A stretch of 59,862 bases of DNA from Bradyrhizobium sp. 139 (GCF_023074175.1 NZ_JADPKS010000026.1:1-59862); one strand, 5' to 3'. Shown: positions 1-7,907, numbered from the stretch's first letter. The notes: generated by a model not told the origin, from the sequence alone. Numbers and translations: made by a program.

Positions 1-66
1 ATCGACGACGTCAACCGCCATCCGGTCATCCATACCTGGTCCTACAAACTTGCCGAGGCCGCCTGA
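1..66 (+). CDS. C-terminal end of an unidentified protein (starts before the window)
   Basis: The first 66 bases read in frame 1 as about 21 residues ending in KLAEAA and a TGA stop. No start codon lies inside the window, so only the tail is visible. The reading frame is plausible coding sequence, but the family cannot be recognised from so little. It converges on the minus-strand phosphatase gene that ends at 335, and the 268 bases between them show no convincing gene. It probably belongs to the cargo of the integrated element whose right end is near 4,900. Confidence 0.45.
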   Translation: MDDVNRHPVIHTWSYKLAEAA

Positions 67-334
67 ATATGATTCGAATCAAGGAAACGATCGTCTAGTG
101 CTTAGATACGTGGCCTCTGGCTCGACGGCCCCCGATGTTCCGCTCGAACGCGTCAATGTCGAAGCCAGGGCTGGTGTGCCTGCGATTCAGATCTGGGAGG
201 AAGATGTGGTGCCCGCATTAGGGATCGGCTGAGGCAATCGTTTTCGCTCGTCTTGATCTCGTACAGCCAGGTCCGGTCGGGCGTCTCATCGATAAAGCGC
301 GTAACTGCGGAGTTCGCTTGGCAGAAGCACACTA

Positions 335-1102
335 TTATTTCTTGGTTTTCGTCGCATTCCACAATTGCTTCGCTCGCGCGCTTTTTATGTAGATCTTGCG
401 AGGAGGCTCGGTCCCTGAAACCTTGGTCAATGCATCTTCGGCGATGCGCGTGATCTGAAGTACGCTGCGGTCATCTCCCTCTCCGGCGTGCTCCGCCATG
501 CGGCCATGGATGAACGCGTTCTGCTGGGCGTGATCCAGCTCAGCCCAGAATCCATCCGTTGCCACAAGCAGCGCCATTTTGTCCACCGGGATTGAACAGA
601 AAGCCGGTTCGACAAATTCTCGCGAGCGGAAGCTACGCGTAAGACGATGACGACCGATATCATTTGCCAAATCGCCAATCTTCATCGGCGTTACAGCGTT
701 GGCGAGCGTATGCGGTTGGACCAGCCAAGACACCTTGCCCGCTGGCGCGTAATGGCCAACCAGGCAATCGCCTGCGTGCAGAATGAGTGCCTCGCGCCCA
801 TCGCCGACGTGTATCAAGAGGTAGCTCGCCGAATCCCTCTGGAAATGCTCGGTGAGCTCGGCACGCGTCGCCCGAAGCTGGGCAGTTAGGACCGCTACGG
901 TGATTGCTTGGTCCGTCGACACGAACCAATCGACTATTCGGCGCGCAATCTCGGAGGCGAAGACTCCACTGTTTGCTCCGGAGCTCGAACCGTCGAGGAC
1001 GATGGCGAGGACCTCTGTTTGACGTATGCCGATTCCGGCACAATCCCGGTTGTCGGTCGTCCTTGTTCCTTGCTGGCTCTGCCAGCGGAGTGCAAAGGCC
1101 AT
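335..1102 (-). CDS. PP2C-like protein phosphatase, third gene of a wHTH-NTase-PP2C operon
   Basis: This 255-residue protein has the motif order of PP2C (PPM) metal-dependent Ser/Thr phosphatases. An N-terminal GTRTTDNRD (residues 12-20) matches the usual R..NED block, LDGSSSG (36-42) matches the DGMGG metal block, HAGDCLVG (109-116) matches the VGDSR block, VATDGFW (180-186) carries the TDG metal aspartate, and DDRS (210-213) takes the place of the final DN block. There is no signal peptide or membrane segment, so it is probably cytosolic. Its ATG follows the stop of the nucleotidyltransferase gene after one base, which implies translational coupling. The family removes phosphate from Ser/Thr, and some PP2C-fold proteins (Legionella SidD) remove AMP instead. 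A role opposite the neighbouring nucleotidyltransferase is inference. Confidence 0.75.
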   Translation of the reverse strand: MAFALRWQSQQGTRTTDNRDCAGIGIRQTEVLAIVLDGSSSGANSGVFASEIARRIVDWFVSTDQAITVAVLTAQLRATRAELTEHFQRDSASYLLIHVGDGREALILHAGDCLVGHYAPAGKVSWLVQPHTLANAVTPMKIGDLANDIGRHRLTRSFRSREFVEPAFCSIPVDKMALLVATDGFWAELDHAQQNAFIHGRMAEHAGEGDDRSVLQITRIAEDALTKVSGTEPPRKIYIKSARAKQLWNATKTKK

Positions 1103-1103
1103 G

Positions 1104-1805
1104 TCAGCCGTCGCCGAGCCTGCTCAATGCGATGAAGCGGTCGCGGACAATGTCAGCACGTCCCTCCGGGCCGCGAATATTTCCTTCGAGGAAATGATCG
1201 AAGTCGCGATCTGAAAGTAGCCTTTTGAATTCCCCGGCAATGTATGAGCGAATGTCCGCATCGGCGGCGGCAACTTCGTCAACTAGTTCTTGCCGCCCGT
1301 CAACGAGGAGCAGGATATCTTCAGCGTCGCGGCTGCCGATAAGGTCGCCGCCACCTCTGCCGCGATAAGCCTCCAGCTTCGTTGCGATGAACATGGGCGG
1401 GGTGAGATGCCGGATTGTGATGTTTTCATCCAGTGACGTCTCAACGGCTGTTTCGATCCCCTTTGCGTACCAACGATTGCTGAAGCCGAGGATCTCCTCG
1501 TCGTCCGGCATAAAGTCGACCTTGAGCTCGCCAAGCTTCATCCGGCATATGACATTGTCGTCGACTGCCTCGGAGAAGCCCTGCTTGCGAAGTTGCTCCA
1601 GTAACTTTGCCCACTCCGGAAAGCCGGCCAGATCCACAATCAGGTCGACATCATCTGTGGCTCTTACTCCCTCAAGCGTGACCGGATCCGTTATATAGAG
1701 AGCCGTTGTGCAGCCGCCCACAAAGACCAATCGCGCAAGAAGTTGATCGCCGAGCGCGACGGCAACTGTCTTCAGCATTTCCTTGAGACGGCCTTGGATC
1801 GTCAT
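1104..1805 (-). CDS. AbiEii-like nucleotidyltransferase
   Basis: A 233-residue protein of the nucleotidyltransferase (pol beta-like) fold. It shows a GG helix-turn motif at residues 30-31, TDDVDLIVD at 50-58 supplying the DxD metal pair (D52, D54), and a third acidic residue in KVDFMPDD (D96). A later TKLEAYRGRG and SRDAEDILLL region resembles the downstream block of AbiEii/AbiGii (MenT-type) toxins. Family members transfer nucleotides to tRNA or protein targets. The start overlaps the end of the upstream winged-helix gene by four bases, and the phosphatase ATG follows one base after the stop, so all three are one translational unit. The target and any toxicity cannot be read from sequence. 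A housekeeping nucleotidyltransferase role is possible. Confidence 0.75.
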   Translation of the reverse strand: MTIQGRLKEMLKTVAVALGDQLLARLVFVGGCTTALYITDPVTLEGVRATDDVDLIVDLAGFPEWAKLLEQLRKQGFSEAVDDNVICRMKLGELKVDFMPDDEEILGFSNRWYAKGIETAVETSLDENITIRHLTPPMFIATKLEAYRGRGGGDLIGSRDAEDILLLVDGRQELVDEVAAADADIRSYIAGEFKRLLSDRDFDHFLEGNIRGPEGRADIVRDRFIALSRLGDG

Positions 1806-2356
1806 CCTAGCCGCTCCTTAAGCAAATTGCTGGCGAGGTGTGCTTCGCGCTGATTACCGAGTCGTATCGCGTCCACGAGAGCCAAATAGGCGTAAAGGCG
1901 ATCGTCCTTCTCTGCGGCTTCTGGCACGGTCTTGAACAGAGGCTCGATTGACTCGCCCATCTCGCGGCCGCGCGCATAGGGCCAGACGTGGATCAGGCTG
2001 CCAGCGCTGTGGAGCGAGTCCTTTAGGACAGGGGCGGCGAAAGCTGTCGGCACGCCGCGCTGCATCGGACCTGGTTTTGCCGGGAAAACAAACTTCAGCC
2101 CGTGGGCAATAAAATCGCGCAGGTTCCTGCGATTGGGATTTGGATGGTTGGTGTCGCGGTCCTTGATTGCCATGCCGGATGCGAGACTGCGATTGATCGA
2201 GGCCGCGATTTCCGTTTTGCTGATTCCGAGAGAGGCTCCGAGCCCTCTCACCGAGTACGGGTCCTCACCGTCCAGGTGGACGTCTGTCCCGGTTGCGTGT
2301 TCATGATCCTGCAAGCTGACGAGCTTTAGCAGGACGACAATATCCTGGCTTTTCAT
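1802..2356 (-). CDS. Winged-helix (MarR-like) DNA-binding protein, first gene of the operon
   Basis: A 184-residue protein. Residues 30-65 (YSVRGLGASLGISKTEIAASI, then NRSLASG) look like the helix-turn-helix of a winged-helix domain of MarR/AbiEi type. The remaining part has no motif that I recognise. It overlaps the nucleotidyltransferase start by four bases, the arrangement seen for regulator or antitoxin genes paired with AbiEii-type nucleotidyltransferases. A promoter and a nested palindrome lie directly upstream, so autorepression is likely by inference. Whether it also neutralises the nucleotidyltransferase is unknown. Confidence 0.6.
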   Translation of the reverse strand: MKSQDIVVLLKLVSLQDHEHATGTDVHLDGEDPYSVRGLGASLGISKTEIAASINRSLASGMAIKDRDTNHPNPNRRNLRDFIAHGLKFVFPAKPGPMQRGVPTAFAAPVLKDSLHSAGSLIHVWPYARGREMGESIEPLFKTVPEAAEKDDRLYAYLALVDAIRLGNQREAHLASNLLKERLG

Positions 2357-2366
2357 GGTTCCGCGC

Positions 2367-2417
2367 TGTCCTCAGTCCTCGGACAGAGGACACTAGGCGC
2401 GTTGGTTGGCTTGTCAA
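2367..2417 (-). promoter_or_regulatory. Promoter and nested palindromic operator of the wHTH-NTase-PP2C operon
   Basis: On the minus strand a perfect TTGACA (2412-2417) is followed after 16 bases by TAGTGT (2390-2395), a good sigma-70-type promoter. Overlapping the -10 box and the expected transcription start is a nested palindrome. Its outer arms TGTCCTC and GAGGACA lie at 2367-2373 and 2386-2392, and an inner GTCC/GGAC pair lies at 2375-2378 and 2381-2384. The start codon of the winged-helix gene follows 11 bases after the palindrome. The site is well placed for repression by the winged-helix protein. Confidence 0.6.
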
Positions 2418-2521
2418 GTTTTCAGAACTCGGATTCAGCAGAATTGCCAGATAGTTCCTCGGCGCCGAACCAGCTAGAGATCGGCGCCGGTAGCAGCTTC
2501 TTAAGGATATTCGATGGGTCC

Positions 2522-2704
2522 TTAGGTCGCTCGGGATCGTGTTTCGGTGGCCTCCTTGCTGTGCGCCGGCTCCCAGATTCTGGCGATCACGGGGATTGAG
2601 AGGATGGTGCAGATGCTAGCGAGCAGGCCTAAGACATCCCTGCAAGGAGACTGGAGTGCGGCTGCCGCGCTTTCAAACGCAAGCCATAGCGCGGGCATGC
2701 CCAC
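2522..2704 (-). CDS. Possible small membrane protein
   Basis: A 60-residue ORF with one hydrophobic stretch of about 20 residues (roughly residues 24-44, beginning DVLGLLASICTILSIP) followed by a charged tail. It lies upstream of the winged-helix gene on the same strand, separated by 165 bases that contain that gene's own promoter. No family is recognised and no strong ribosome binding site is evident. It may be a chance ORF. It is listed because the rest of the 660-base stretch from 2357 to 3015 holds no better gene. Confidence 0.25.
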   Translation of the reverse strand: MGMPALWLAFESAAAALQSPCRDVLGLLASICTILSIPVIARIWEPAHSKEATETRSRAT

Positions 2705-2815
2705 TTAATTTACGGAGGCGATCGGTCCCTCCAAGTGATCGGCCGGAATCGTTTCGATAGCGCAAGTATTTTTTCGTAATTTTTTCCGCCGCGTTTTCCC
2801 ATCGCTACGACGAAC

Positions 2816-3016
2816 ATGCAGCCGCAACGCAAACGCGCGACATCGCACTTTGCGGTGCCAGCGGCGACCGCGTTTATCTTGGCGCGGACGTTTGTCAAAG
2901 TTGTGGAGAGGAGAATTCAGCTACAGGTTCATGCGATGGCATCCGAAAAACTTCGAGAAATCACGCGCGCTACGCCATTGATGCTTGCAGACGCGATCGC
3001 CTGCGCTACTGTGTAA
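2816..3016 (+). CDS. Possible small ORF coupled to the next by TAATG
   Basis: A 66-residue ORF whose TAA stop (3014-3016) overlaps the ATG of the next ORF (3016-3018). That arrangement is often seen in translationally coupled genes. The sequence has no recognisable domain. An internal methionine begins the segment MASEKLREITR, which could be the true start. The TAATG overlap is the main argument for it. Base composition here is visibly less GC-rich than in the core genes to the right. Low confidence. Confidence 0.2.
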   Translation: MQPQRKRATSHFAVPAATAFILARTFVKVVERRIQLQVHAMASEKLREITRATPLMLADAIACATV

Positions 3017-3279
3017 TGCGTAACGGGACGCGATCGCATCCGAGACAAAAAGCGATCATCCGACCGCTTGCCCCTTCGCACCCTCAGAGCTGGGACAATC
3101 CCGACAATGAGGAAGTCTGGCTCGAGTTGGCGCGCGCCATCGGACGACAAATTGCACGGGACGAAAAAGCCGGTTTGGAACAGCCGATAAGGGAACGGCA
3201 TGACGATAGTGTCACCGAAAAAGAGGGCCGTGCTATACGCCCGTTATTCCAGCGACATGCAAAAGGCGACCTCGATTGA
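3016..3279 (+). CDS. Small hypothetical protein upstream of and overlapping the recombinase
   Basis: An 87-residue ORF. Its middle (NPDNEEVWLELARAIGR, about residues 29-45) reads like real protein, and small proteins of this style occur before serine recombinases in rhizobial genomes; the latter is from memory and unverified. The last 80 bases overlap the start of the recombinase gene in another frame. The overlap suggests coupled expression, perhaps as a recombinase partner such as a directionality factor, but nothing in the sequence proves that. The function is unknown. Confidence 0.45.
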   Translation: MRNGTRSHPRQKAIIRPLAPSHPQSWDNPDNEEVWLELARAIGRQIARDEKAGLEQPIRERHDDSVTEKEGRAIRPLFQRHAKGDLD

Positions 3280-4903
3280 CGGCCAGCTATTGCTTTGCCG
3301 AAAGATCGCCGAACGCAACAACCTGGACGTGATCGGTGAATTCGTAGACGCCGCAAAGTCTGGCCTTACCGAAGAGGCGCGTGATGGCTATCAGCGACTT
3401 CTCAACGGCGTGCGAAATCACGACTTTGACGTGGTCGTCGTTGAGCACTTTGATCGGCTGTCGCGCGATCCCGCAACGATCCAGCGCCTAAAACAGGTCT
3501 TCGAGTTCAACGGCGTTGACCTAATGGATCAGAAAGGCATTTACGCGACCGCCACCGATATTAGCATCGCGAGTCTCTACAACACGATCTACAAGCCGCA
3601 GCTTGCTGACAAAGTTCGGCGCGGGCACGACAACGCCGTCGCCAACGGAAAAATTCCCGGCGCGTATGCGTACGGTTATCGGCTGAAGCCTGGCGCGCCC
3701 GGTGAGCGCTTGATCGACAAGAACGAAGCGAAGATCGTACTCCGCATTTTCAAAGAATATGCTTCGGGCCGTTCAACCCGAGAGATTGCCGCCGATCTTA
3801 CCCACGAAGGGGTGCACTCGCCCGGTGCCACCCGTCACAAGAACAAGGCTGGCCGTTCCACTTGGAATCATCAGTGCATCACTGGTGGTCGTCATGGTCG
3901 CGGAATTCTCGGCAACGAGTTGTACATCGGCGAAATTCATTGGAACGTTCGCTCAACAATTCTGAACCCGGAGACACAGAAGAAGCAGAAGCGCCGCAAT
4001 CCGGAAGAACGCCACATCTTGGTCAAGAATCCCGAGCTGCGAATCATTCCGCAAGAACTCTGGGATACGGTGCAGAAAGTGCGCGGCGCGCGCGCCATCC
4101 ATATGTTCGGACCAACGGGTAAACCGCAGCGTCGCCCGCTGATCCCGCGTAACAATGAGCACCCGCTTGCCGGCGTACTCCGCTGCGGCGTTTGCAACGG
4201 CCATATGCGAATTGCACAATCGTCTCGGAACGGCGCGCCGCGTGCGGCATGCGCCAACGCGCATCAGCGAGGCACCTGCGAGCACACCCGAAGCTTTGAC
4301 ATGGACGTTCTACTTGAGGATGTTTCCATCAAGATCGATGCGAAATTGCTTTCGCCAAAAGCCATTGAAGAAGCGATGGGTGCTTGGCAGGAGGAACGCA
4401 AGAAAGACCGAAAAAAAGGTAGTGAACGCGACAACCTGGAGCGTCGACGGCGAGTACTGACTACCGAGATAGAGCGCCTGTCATATGCGATCGCAAACAG
4501 TCGTCGTAAACCGGATGAGCTGCTTAAGCGTATCGATGAGTGCGATCTAGAGCGGGAGAATGTGGATGCGCGCTTGCGGCTGCTGGGCAATGGCAGCGAG
4601 AATGTGATCCCGTTCGACCATCCGAAGTTCGGCGAACTCTACCGTTCGGAGGTGAAGAAACTCGTCAGCGCGCTGAAGATCAATCCGAAAGCGATCGAAA
4701 CCCGCGTCGCCTTCCGCAATTTGATCGACTGCATTGTGGTGCATCCCGGCCGCAAGCGGATGCCCTACGAATACACGCCATACCTGAACAGTGCCGTCCT
4801 TTTCGGCAAGAAGCTTTTCCCCGAAAACCGCCGCAAGGCAGAAGAAATTGGCATGTTTGCATACTACGATAATGGCAAGTCAGAGAAGTCCGTGTCCTCG
4901 TAG
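3200..4903 (+). CDS. Large serine recombinase (resolvase/invertase family)
   Basis: A 567-residue large serine recombinase. The N-terminal catalytic domain opens with VLYARYSSD, where Ser17 fits the nucleophile and Arg15 the conserved arginine, and contains VVEHFDRLSRD near residues 80-90. A Recombinase domain follows at about 150-270 (GYRLKPGAPGE, RIFKEYASGRSTREIA). A zinc beta-ribbon spans about 329-362 (CGVC, then two further cysteines), and a charged coiled-coil segment spans about 395-470. Such enzymes integrate and excise mobile elements at short attachment sites. The gene runs to the very edge of the element: its last codons and TAG stop lie over sequence that encodes part of ybgC on the other strand. 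The start is ATG at 3200. Confidence 0.9.
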   Translation: MTIVSPKKRAVLYARYSSDMQKATSIDGQLLLCRKIAERNNLDVIGEFVDAAKSGLTEEARDGYQRLLNGVRNHDFDVVVVEHFDRLSRDPATIQRLKQVFEFNGVDLMDQKGIYATATDISIASLYNTIYKPQLADKVRRGHDNAVANGKIPGAYAYGYRLKPGAPGERLIDKNEAKIVLRIFKEYASGRSTREIAADLTHEGVHSPGATRHKNKAGRSTWNHQCITGGRHGRGILGNELYIGEIHWNVRSTILNPETQKKQKRRNPEERHILVKNPELRIIPQELWDTVQKVRGARAIHMFGPTGKPQRRPLIPRNNEHPLAGVLRCGVCNGHMRIAQSSRNGAPRAACANAHQRGTCEHTRSFDMDVLLEDVSIKIDAKLLSPKAIEEAMGAWQEERKKDRKKGSERDNLERRRRVLTTEIERLSYAIANSRRKPDELLKRIDECDLERENVDARLRLLGNGSENVIPFDHPKFGELYRSEVKKLVSALKINPKAIETRVAFRNLIDCIVVHPGRKRMPYEYTPYLNSAVLFGKKLFPENRRKAEEIGMFAYYDNGKSEKSVSS

Positions 4904-4966
4904 TAGACGCGGACCTGCATGTGGTGGCGGCCGTCGCGGATCTCGCCGTCGAGATGGGCAGTCACG
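4865..4966 (-). pseudogene. ybgC: Truncated 5' end of ybgC-like acyl-CoA thioesterase gene, disrupted by the integrated element
   Basis: Reading the minus strand from a GTG at 4966, preceded by a good AGAGG ribosome binding site, gives a peptide with HHMQVRVYYEDTDFS. This matches the conserved N-terminus of the YbgC hotdog-fold thioesterase, whose active-site Asp lies in the ED(T)D.SG motif. After DTDFS the frame becomes unrelated sequence and stops at 4865, giving 33 residues instead of about 150. In this bacterial group ybgC normally leads the tol-pal genes and sits near the ruv genes, as here. The rest of the gene should lie beyond the other end of the element, outside the window. The identification rests on about 25 residues. 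Confidence 0.7.
4878..4905. other. Probable attachment site (attR-type junction) of the serine recombinase element
   Basis: The junction between element and chromosome must lie here. Everything right of about 4,886 still encodes YbgC-like sequence on the minus strand, while to the left the match ends. The recombinase stop codon (4901-4903) lies inside the ybgC-derived part. The shared core is probably within gagaagtccgtgtcctc (4884-4900), but its exact limits need the second junction or an uninterrupted homologue. Confidence 0.55.
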
Positions 4967-5032
4967 TCGCAAGCCTCTTCGCTTTTCGCTACCAGCCCGT
5001 TTTGCGCAAAAACGGCCGGCGGCGCAAGCTGG

Positions 5033-5950
5033 CTAGACGACCACCGGCCCCCGCCCCAACGTCACCTCGACGATCTCCGGCGGCACGCCGAAGCGGACCG
5101 GCATGATGCTGCAACCGAGGCCACCGGAGATGATGACGTCGCATCTCAGCCGGATATGACCATAGGCAAGCCGGAGGCCATGCTGCGGCGGAACGGCCGG
5201 CGACCAGCCGAGCAGGCGGATCTGGCCGCCATGGGTGTGGCCGGACAGTTGCACCGCGACGCGTGCGGGCACGCGCGGCGCGATGTTGGGCTCGTGCGCG
5301 AGCAGGATGATCGGTGCGTCGTCGGTAACCTTTGCTAGCGTCGCGGTGAGATCGTCGGCGCCGAAACGCACCACGCTCCGGAAGCGCCGGGCCGGAAGGA
5401 ACGCAAGTTGATCGCCGAGGCCGGCAAGCCAGAACGGGCGGCCTTCCTTCGTGAGCCGCACGGCATCGTTCTCGTAGACGGGAATGCCGGCCGTCTCCAG
5501 CGCACGATGCGCGATGGTCGTCCCGTGCCCTGCCTTTTGCACGGTCCTGTCGTCCCAATAATCGTGATTGCCCATCACGGCATGGACGCCCAGCGGGGCC
5601 TTGAGGCCGGCCAGCACCCGGGCCCATTCGCTCGATGGAATGATGCGCGTGACCTGGTGAAGACCTGCGACATAGTCGCCGAGGAGCACGATGATGTCGG
5701 CATTCAGCGCATTGGTGCGATCGACGATAGCCTCGATCCGCTCCAGCGACATCCAGGGATCGCAGGCATGGATGTCGGCGATCACGGCGATCTTCAGCGG
5801 AAAATCGGCCGGCCATTGCCGCGGCGTCAGATGATAGCGAGTGACGCGGAGCCGCAGCACCGGCTCGACGCCGACGCCGTAGGCGGCGGTCGAGAGGCCG
5901 AGGGCGGACAGACCGCCGATAGAACGGATGAGATGACGGCGCGTGATCAT
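5033..5950 (-). CDS. Calcineurin-like metallophosphoesterase with Tat-type leader
   Basis: A 305-residue protein when started at the ATG of MITRRHLIRS. The longer frame to 6031 adds sequence that lacks protein character. The twin-arginine pair followed by an Ala/Gly-rich hydrophobic run (residues 4-26) suggests Tat export or anchoring. The metallophosphoesterase motifs are complete: D59-x-H61 (VIADIHACD), GD at 91-92, GNHD at 127-130, then LLAHEPN and LSGHTHGGQ. The layout resembles the YkuE/LpxH-like phosphodiesterase family, so lipid or cell-envelope phosphoesters are possible substrates. It lies between ruvB and the broken ybgC on the same strand, and may form part of the envelope-related transcription unit. 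Confidence 0.85.
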   Translation of the reverse strand: MITRRHLIRSIGGLSALGLSTAAYGVGVEPVLRLRVTRYHLTPRQWPADFPLKIAVIADIHACDPWMSLERIEAIVDRTNALNADIIVLLGDYVAGLHQVTRIIPSSEWARVLAGLKAPLGVHAVMGNHDYWDDRTVQKAGHGTTIAHRALETAGIPVYENDAVRLTKEGRPFWLAGLGDQLAFLPARRFRSVVRFGADDLTATLAKVTDDAPIILLAHEPNIAPRVPARVAVQLSGHTHGGQIRLLGWSPAVPPQHGLRLAYGHIRLRCDVIISGGLGCSIMPVRFGVPPEIVEVTLGRGPVVV

Positions 5951-6080
5951 GGAAGCCCGGTTGTGATGCGCTTTTCGTGATGCGGCCCGATTGGAGCGGA
6001 ATTGGGGTGCGCTTGTGCAGACCGTCTGCACGACATTACCGGAAATTCATGAGAACTGGAGCGCTTTGCACTCGCGCAGA

Positions 6081-7133
6081 TCAGTCGTCGCTCTCGTCCG
6101 TGCCGAACAGGCCGAACTGTGCCGCCGCATCGCGCGAGGGTTCGCTGATGCCGAGATGGCGGAAGGCGTGCGAGGTGAGCAGGCGGCCGCGCGGGGTGCG
6201 CTGCAGATAGCCGCACTGAATAAGATAGGGCTCGATGATGTCTTCGATCGCATCGCGCGGCTCGGACAGAGCGGCGGCCATCGTCTCCACGCCGACCGGG
6301 CCGCCGCCATAGTTTTGCGCGATGGTCGTGAGGTAGCGGCGGTCCATGGCATCCAGGCCGGCGGCGTCGACCTCGAGTGCGCTCAGCGCGTGGTCGGCAA
6401 TCCCGCGATCGATCTTGTCGGCATCGGCGGCGGAGGCGAAATCACGCACGCGGCGCAACAGGCGCCCGGCGATGCGCGGCGTACCGCGGGCGCGGCGCGC
6501 GATCTCGTTGGCGCCATCCGCGCTCATGCCGACATTGAGTACGCGCGCGCCGCGGGTGACGATGCTTTCGAGTTCCTCGATGGTGTAGAAGTTGAGTCGG
6601 ACCGGAATGCCGAAACGATCGCGCAAGGGATTGGTGAGAAGGCCGGCGCGCGTGGTGGCGCCAACAAGGGTGAATTTCGACAGCTCGATCTTCACCGAGC
6701 GCGCCGCCGGGCCCTCGCCGATGATGAGATCGAGCTGAAAATCCTCCATCGCTGGATAGAGCACCTCTTCCACCGCCGGGCTGAGGCGGTGGATTTCATC
6801 GATGAAGAGCACATCGCGCTCTTCGAGATTGGTGAGGAGCGCGGCGAGATCGCCGGCCTTGGCGATCACGGGGCCTGATGTGGCGCGAAAGCCGACGCCG
6901 AGCTCCTTCGCCACGATCTGCGCCAGCGTGGTCTTGCCGAGGCCCGGGGGACCTACGAACAGCACGTGATCCAGCGCCTCGCCGCGCTTGCGCGCCGCCT
7001 CGATGAAGATCGAGAGATTCTTGCGCGCCTGCTGCTGGCCGACGAAGTCGGACAGCGACTGCGGCCGCAGCGCGGTGTCGCCGACATCATCGCTGCGGCG
7101 TTCGGGCGTGACCATGCGGGGGGGAGTGGTCAT
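6081..7133 (-). CDS. ruvB: Holliday junction branch migration helicase RuvB
   Basis: A 350-residue AAA+ motor that pulls DNA through RuvA-bound Holliday junctions. It has Walker [10 protein letters not shown] at residues 61-69, Walker B IDEIH at 111-115, a GATTRAG sensor region at 158-164, and the C-terminal winged-helix region with [12 protein letters not shown]. The start chosen is MTTPPRM. The longer frame to 7235 runs back through an extragenic repeat. A second ATG six codons later (MVTPERR) is possible. ruvA and ruvC lie upstream on the same strand but are separated by palindromic repeats. Confidence 0.97.
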   Translation of the reverse strand: MTTPPRMVTPERRSDDVGDTALRPQSLSDFVGQQQARKNLSIFIEAARKRGEALDHVLFVGPPGLGKTTLAQIVAKELGVGFRATSGPVIAKAGDLAALLTNLEERDVLFIDEIHRLSPAVEEVLYPAMEDFQLDLIIGEGPAARSVKIELSKFTLVGATTRAGLLTNPLRDRFGIPVRLNFYTIEELESIVTRGARVLNVGMSADGANEIARRARGTPRIAGRLLRRVRDFASAADADKIDRGIADHALSALEVDAAGLDAMDRRYLTTIAQNYGGGPVGVETMAAALSEPRDAIEDIIEPYLIQCGYLQRTPRGRLLTSHAFRHLGISEPSRDAAAQFGLFGTDESDD

Positions 7134-7145
7134 GCGGATAAACCA

Positions 7146-7244
7146 GATCGTAGGGTGGGCAAAGGCACTCCTCGCGCCGTGCCCACGATGTCTCCGATCG
7201 CTCTGCAGATAGTGGGCACGCTTCGCTTTGCCCACCCTACGATC
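7146..7244. repeat. Extragenic inverted repeat (gtagggtgggcaaag family)
   Basis: Perfect 19-base arms gatcgtagggtgggcaaag (7146-7164) and its complement (7226-7244) enclose about 60 bases that contain a further gtgcccac/gtgggcac pair. It lies between ruvA and ruvB. A related but less perfect element lies near the right end of the window. Confidence 0.85.
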
Positions 7245-7251
7245 TGAACAC

Positions 7252-7869
7252 TCACTTCGACAGCTCCTTCAAGCCGAGCCGGATGAGCTGCGCGGTCTCG
7301 GCGCTCTCGCCGGCGCTGCGCGAGGCCGATGCAATCGCCGCGGCCGCCTGCGGCTGGCCATAGCCCAGATTGACCAGGGCGGAAATCGCATCCGCCACCG
7401 GGCGCGGCGCGCGCTGGTCGTCGACGGCGCCGGCGAGATGTACCACGGCCGGATCGACATTGGCGAAGGCCGGCGCCTTGTCCTTCAACTCGGTGACGAT
7501 GCGTTCGGCGACCTTGGGGCCGACACCGGGCGTGCGCGCCACCGCGGCCTTGTCACGCAGCGCAATGGCATTGGCGAGATCGGAAGGCGCCAGCGTGCCG
7601 AGCACGGCGAGCGCGACCTTGGCGCCGACGCCCTGCACGGTCTGGAGCAGGCGAAACCATTCGCGCTCCTGGTCGGTGCGGAAACCGAACAGTTTGATCT
7701 GATCCTCGCGAACGTAAGTCTCGATCGACAGCACGGCGGCCTCGCCGGGCGAGGGCAGATGCTGCAGCGTCCGCGCCGAGCAGTGCACCTGATAGCCGAC
7801 GCCGCCGACGTCGAGGAGCACGTAATCCTCGCCGTAGGAATCGATCAGGCCCTTGAGCTTGCCGATCAT
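7252..7869 (-). CDS. ruvA: Holliday junction recognition protein RuvA
   Basis: A 205-residue protein that opens with [16 protein letters not shown]. It has the N-terminal OB-fold, the paired helix-hairpin-helix region ([19 protein letters not shown] and [19 protein letters not shown]), and the C-terminal three-helix domain that contacts RuvB ([11 protein letters not shown]). It tetramerises on four-way junctions and loads RuvB. The length is typical of the family. It sits between ruvC and ruvB in the usual order. Confidence 0.97.
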   Translation of the reverse strand: MIGKLKGLIDSYGEDYVLLDVGGVGYQVHCSARTLQHLPSPGEAAVLSIETYVREDQIKLFGFRTDQEREWFRLLQTVQGVGAKVALAVLGTLAPSDLANAIALRDKAAVARTPGVGPKVAERIVTELKDKAPAFANVDPAVVHLAGAVDDQRAPRPVADAISALVNLGYGQPQAAAAIASASRSAGESAETAQLIRLGLKELSK

Positions 7870-7907
7870 CTCGTGGCCTCGCTCGCGGCGTACAATTCTC
7901 TTTCGTC

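Noticed and set aside
2710..2898. 62-codon minus-strand ORF upstream of the regulator operon
   Set aside because: No hydrophobic segment, motif or ribosome binding site, and it overlaps another weak ORF on the opposite strand.
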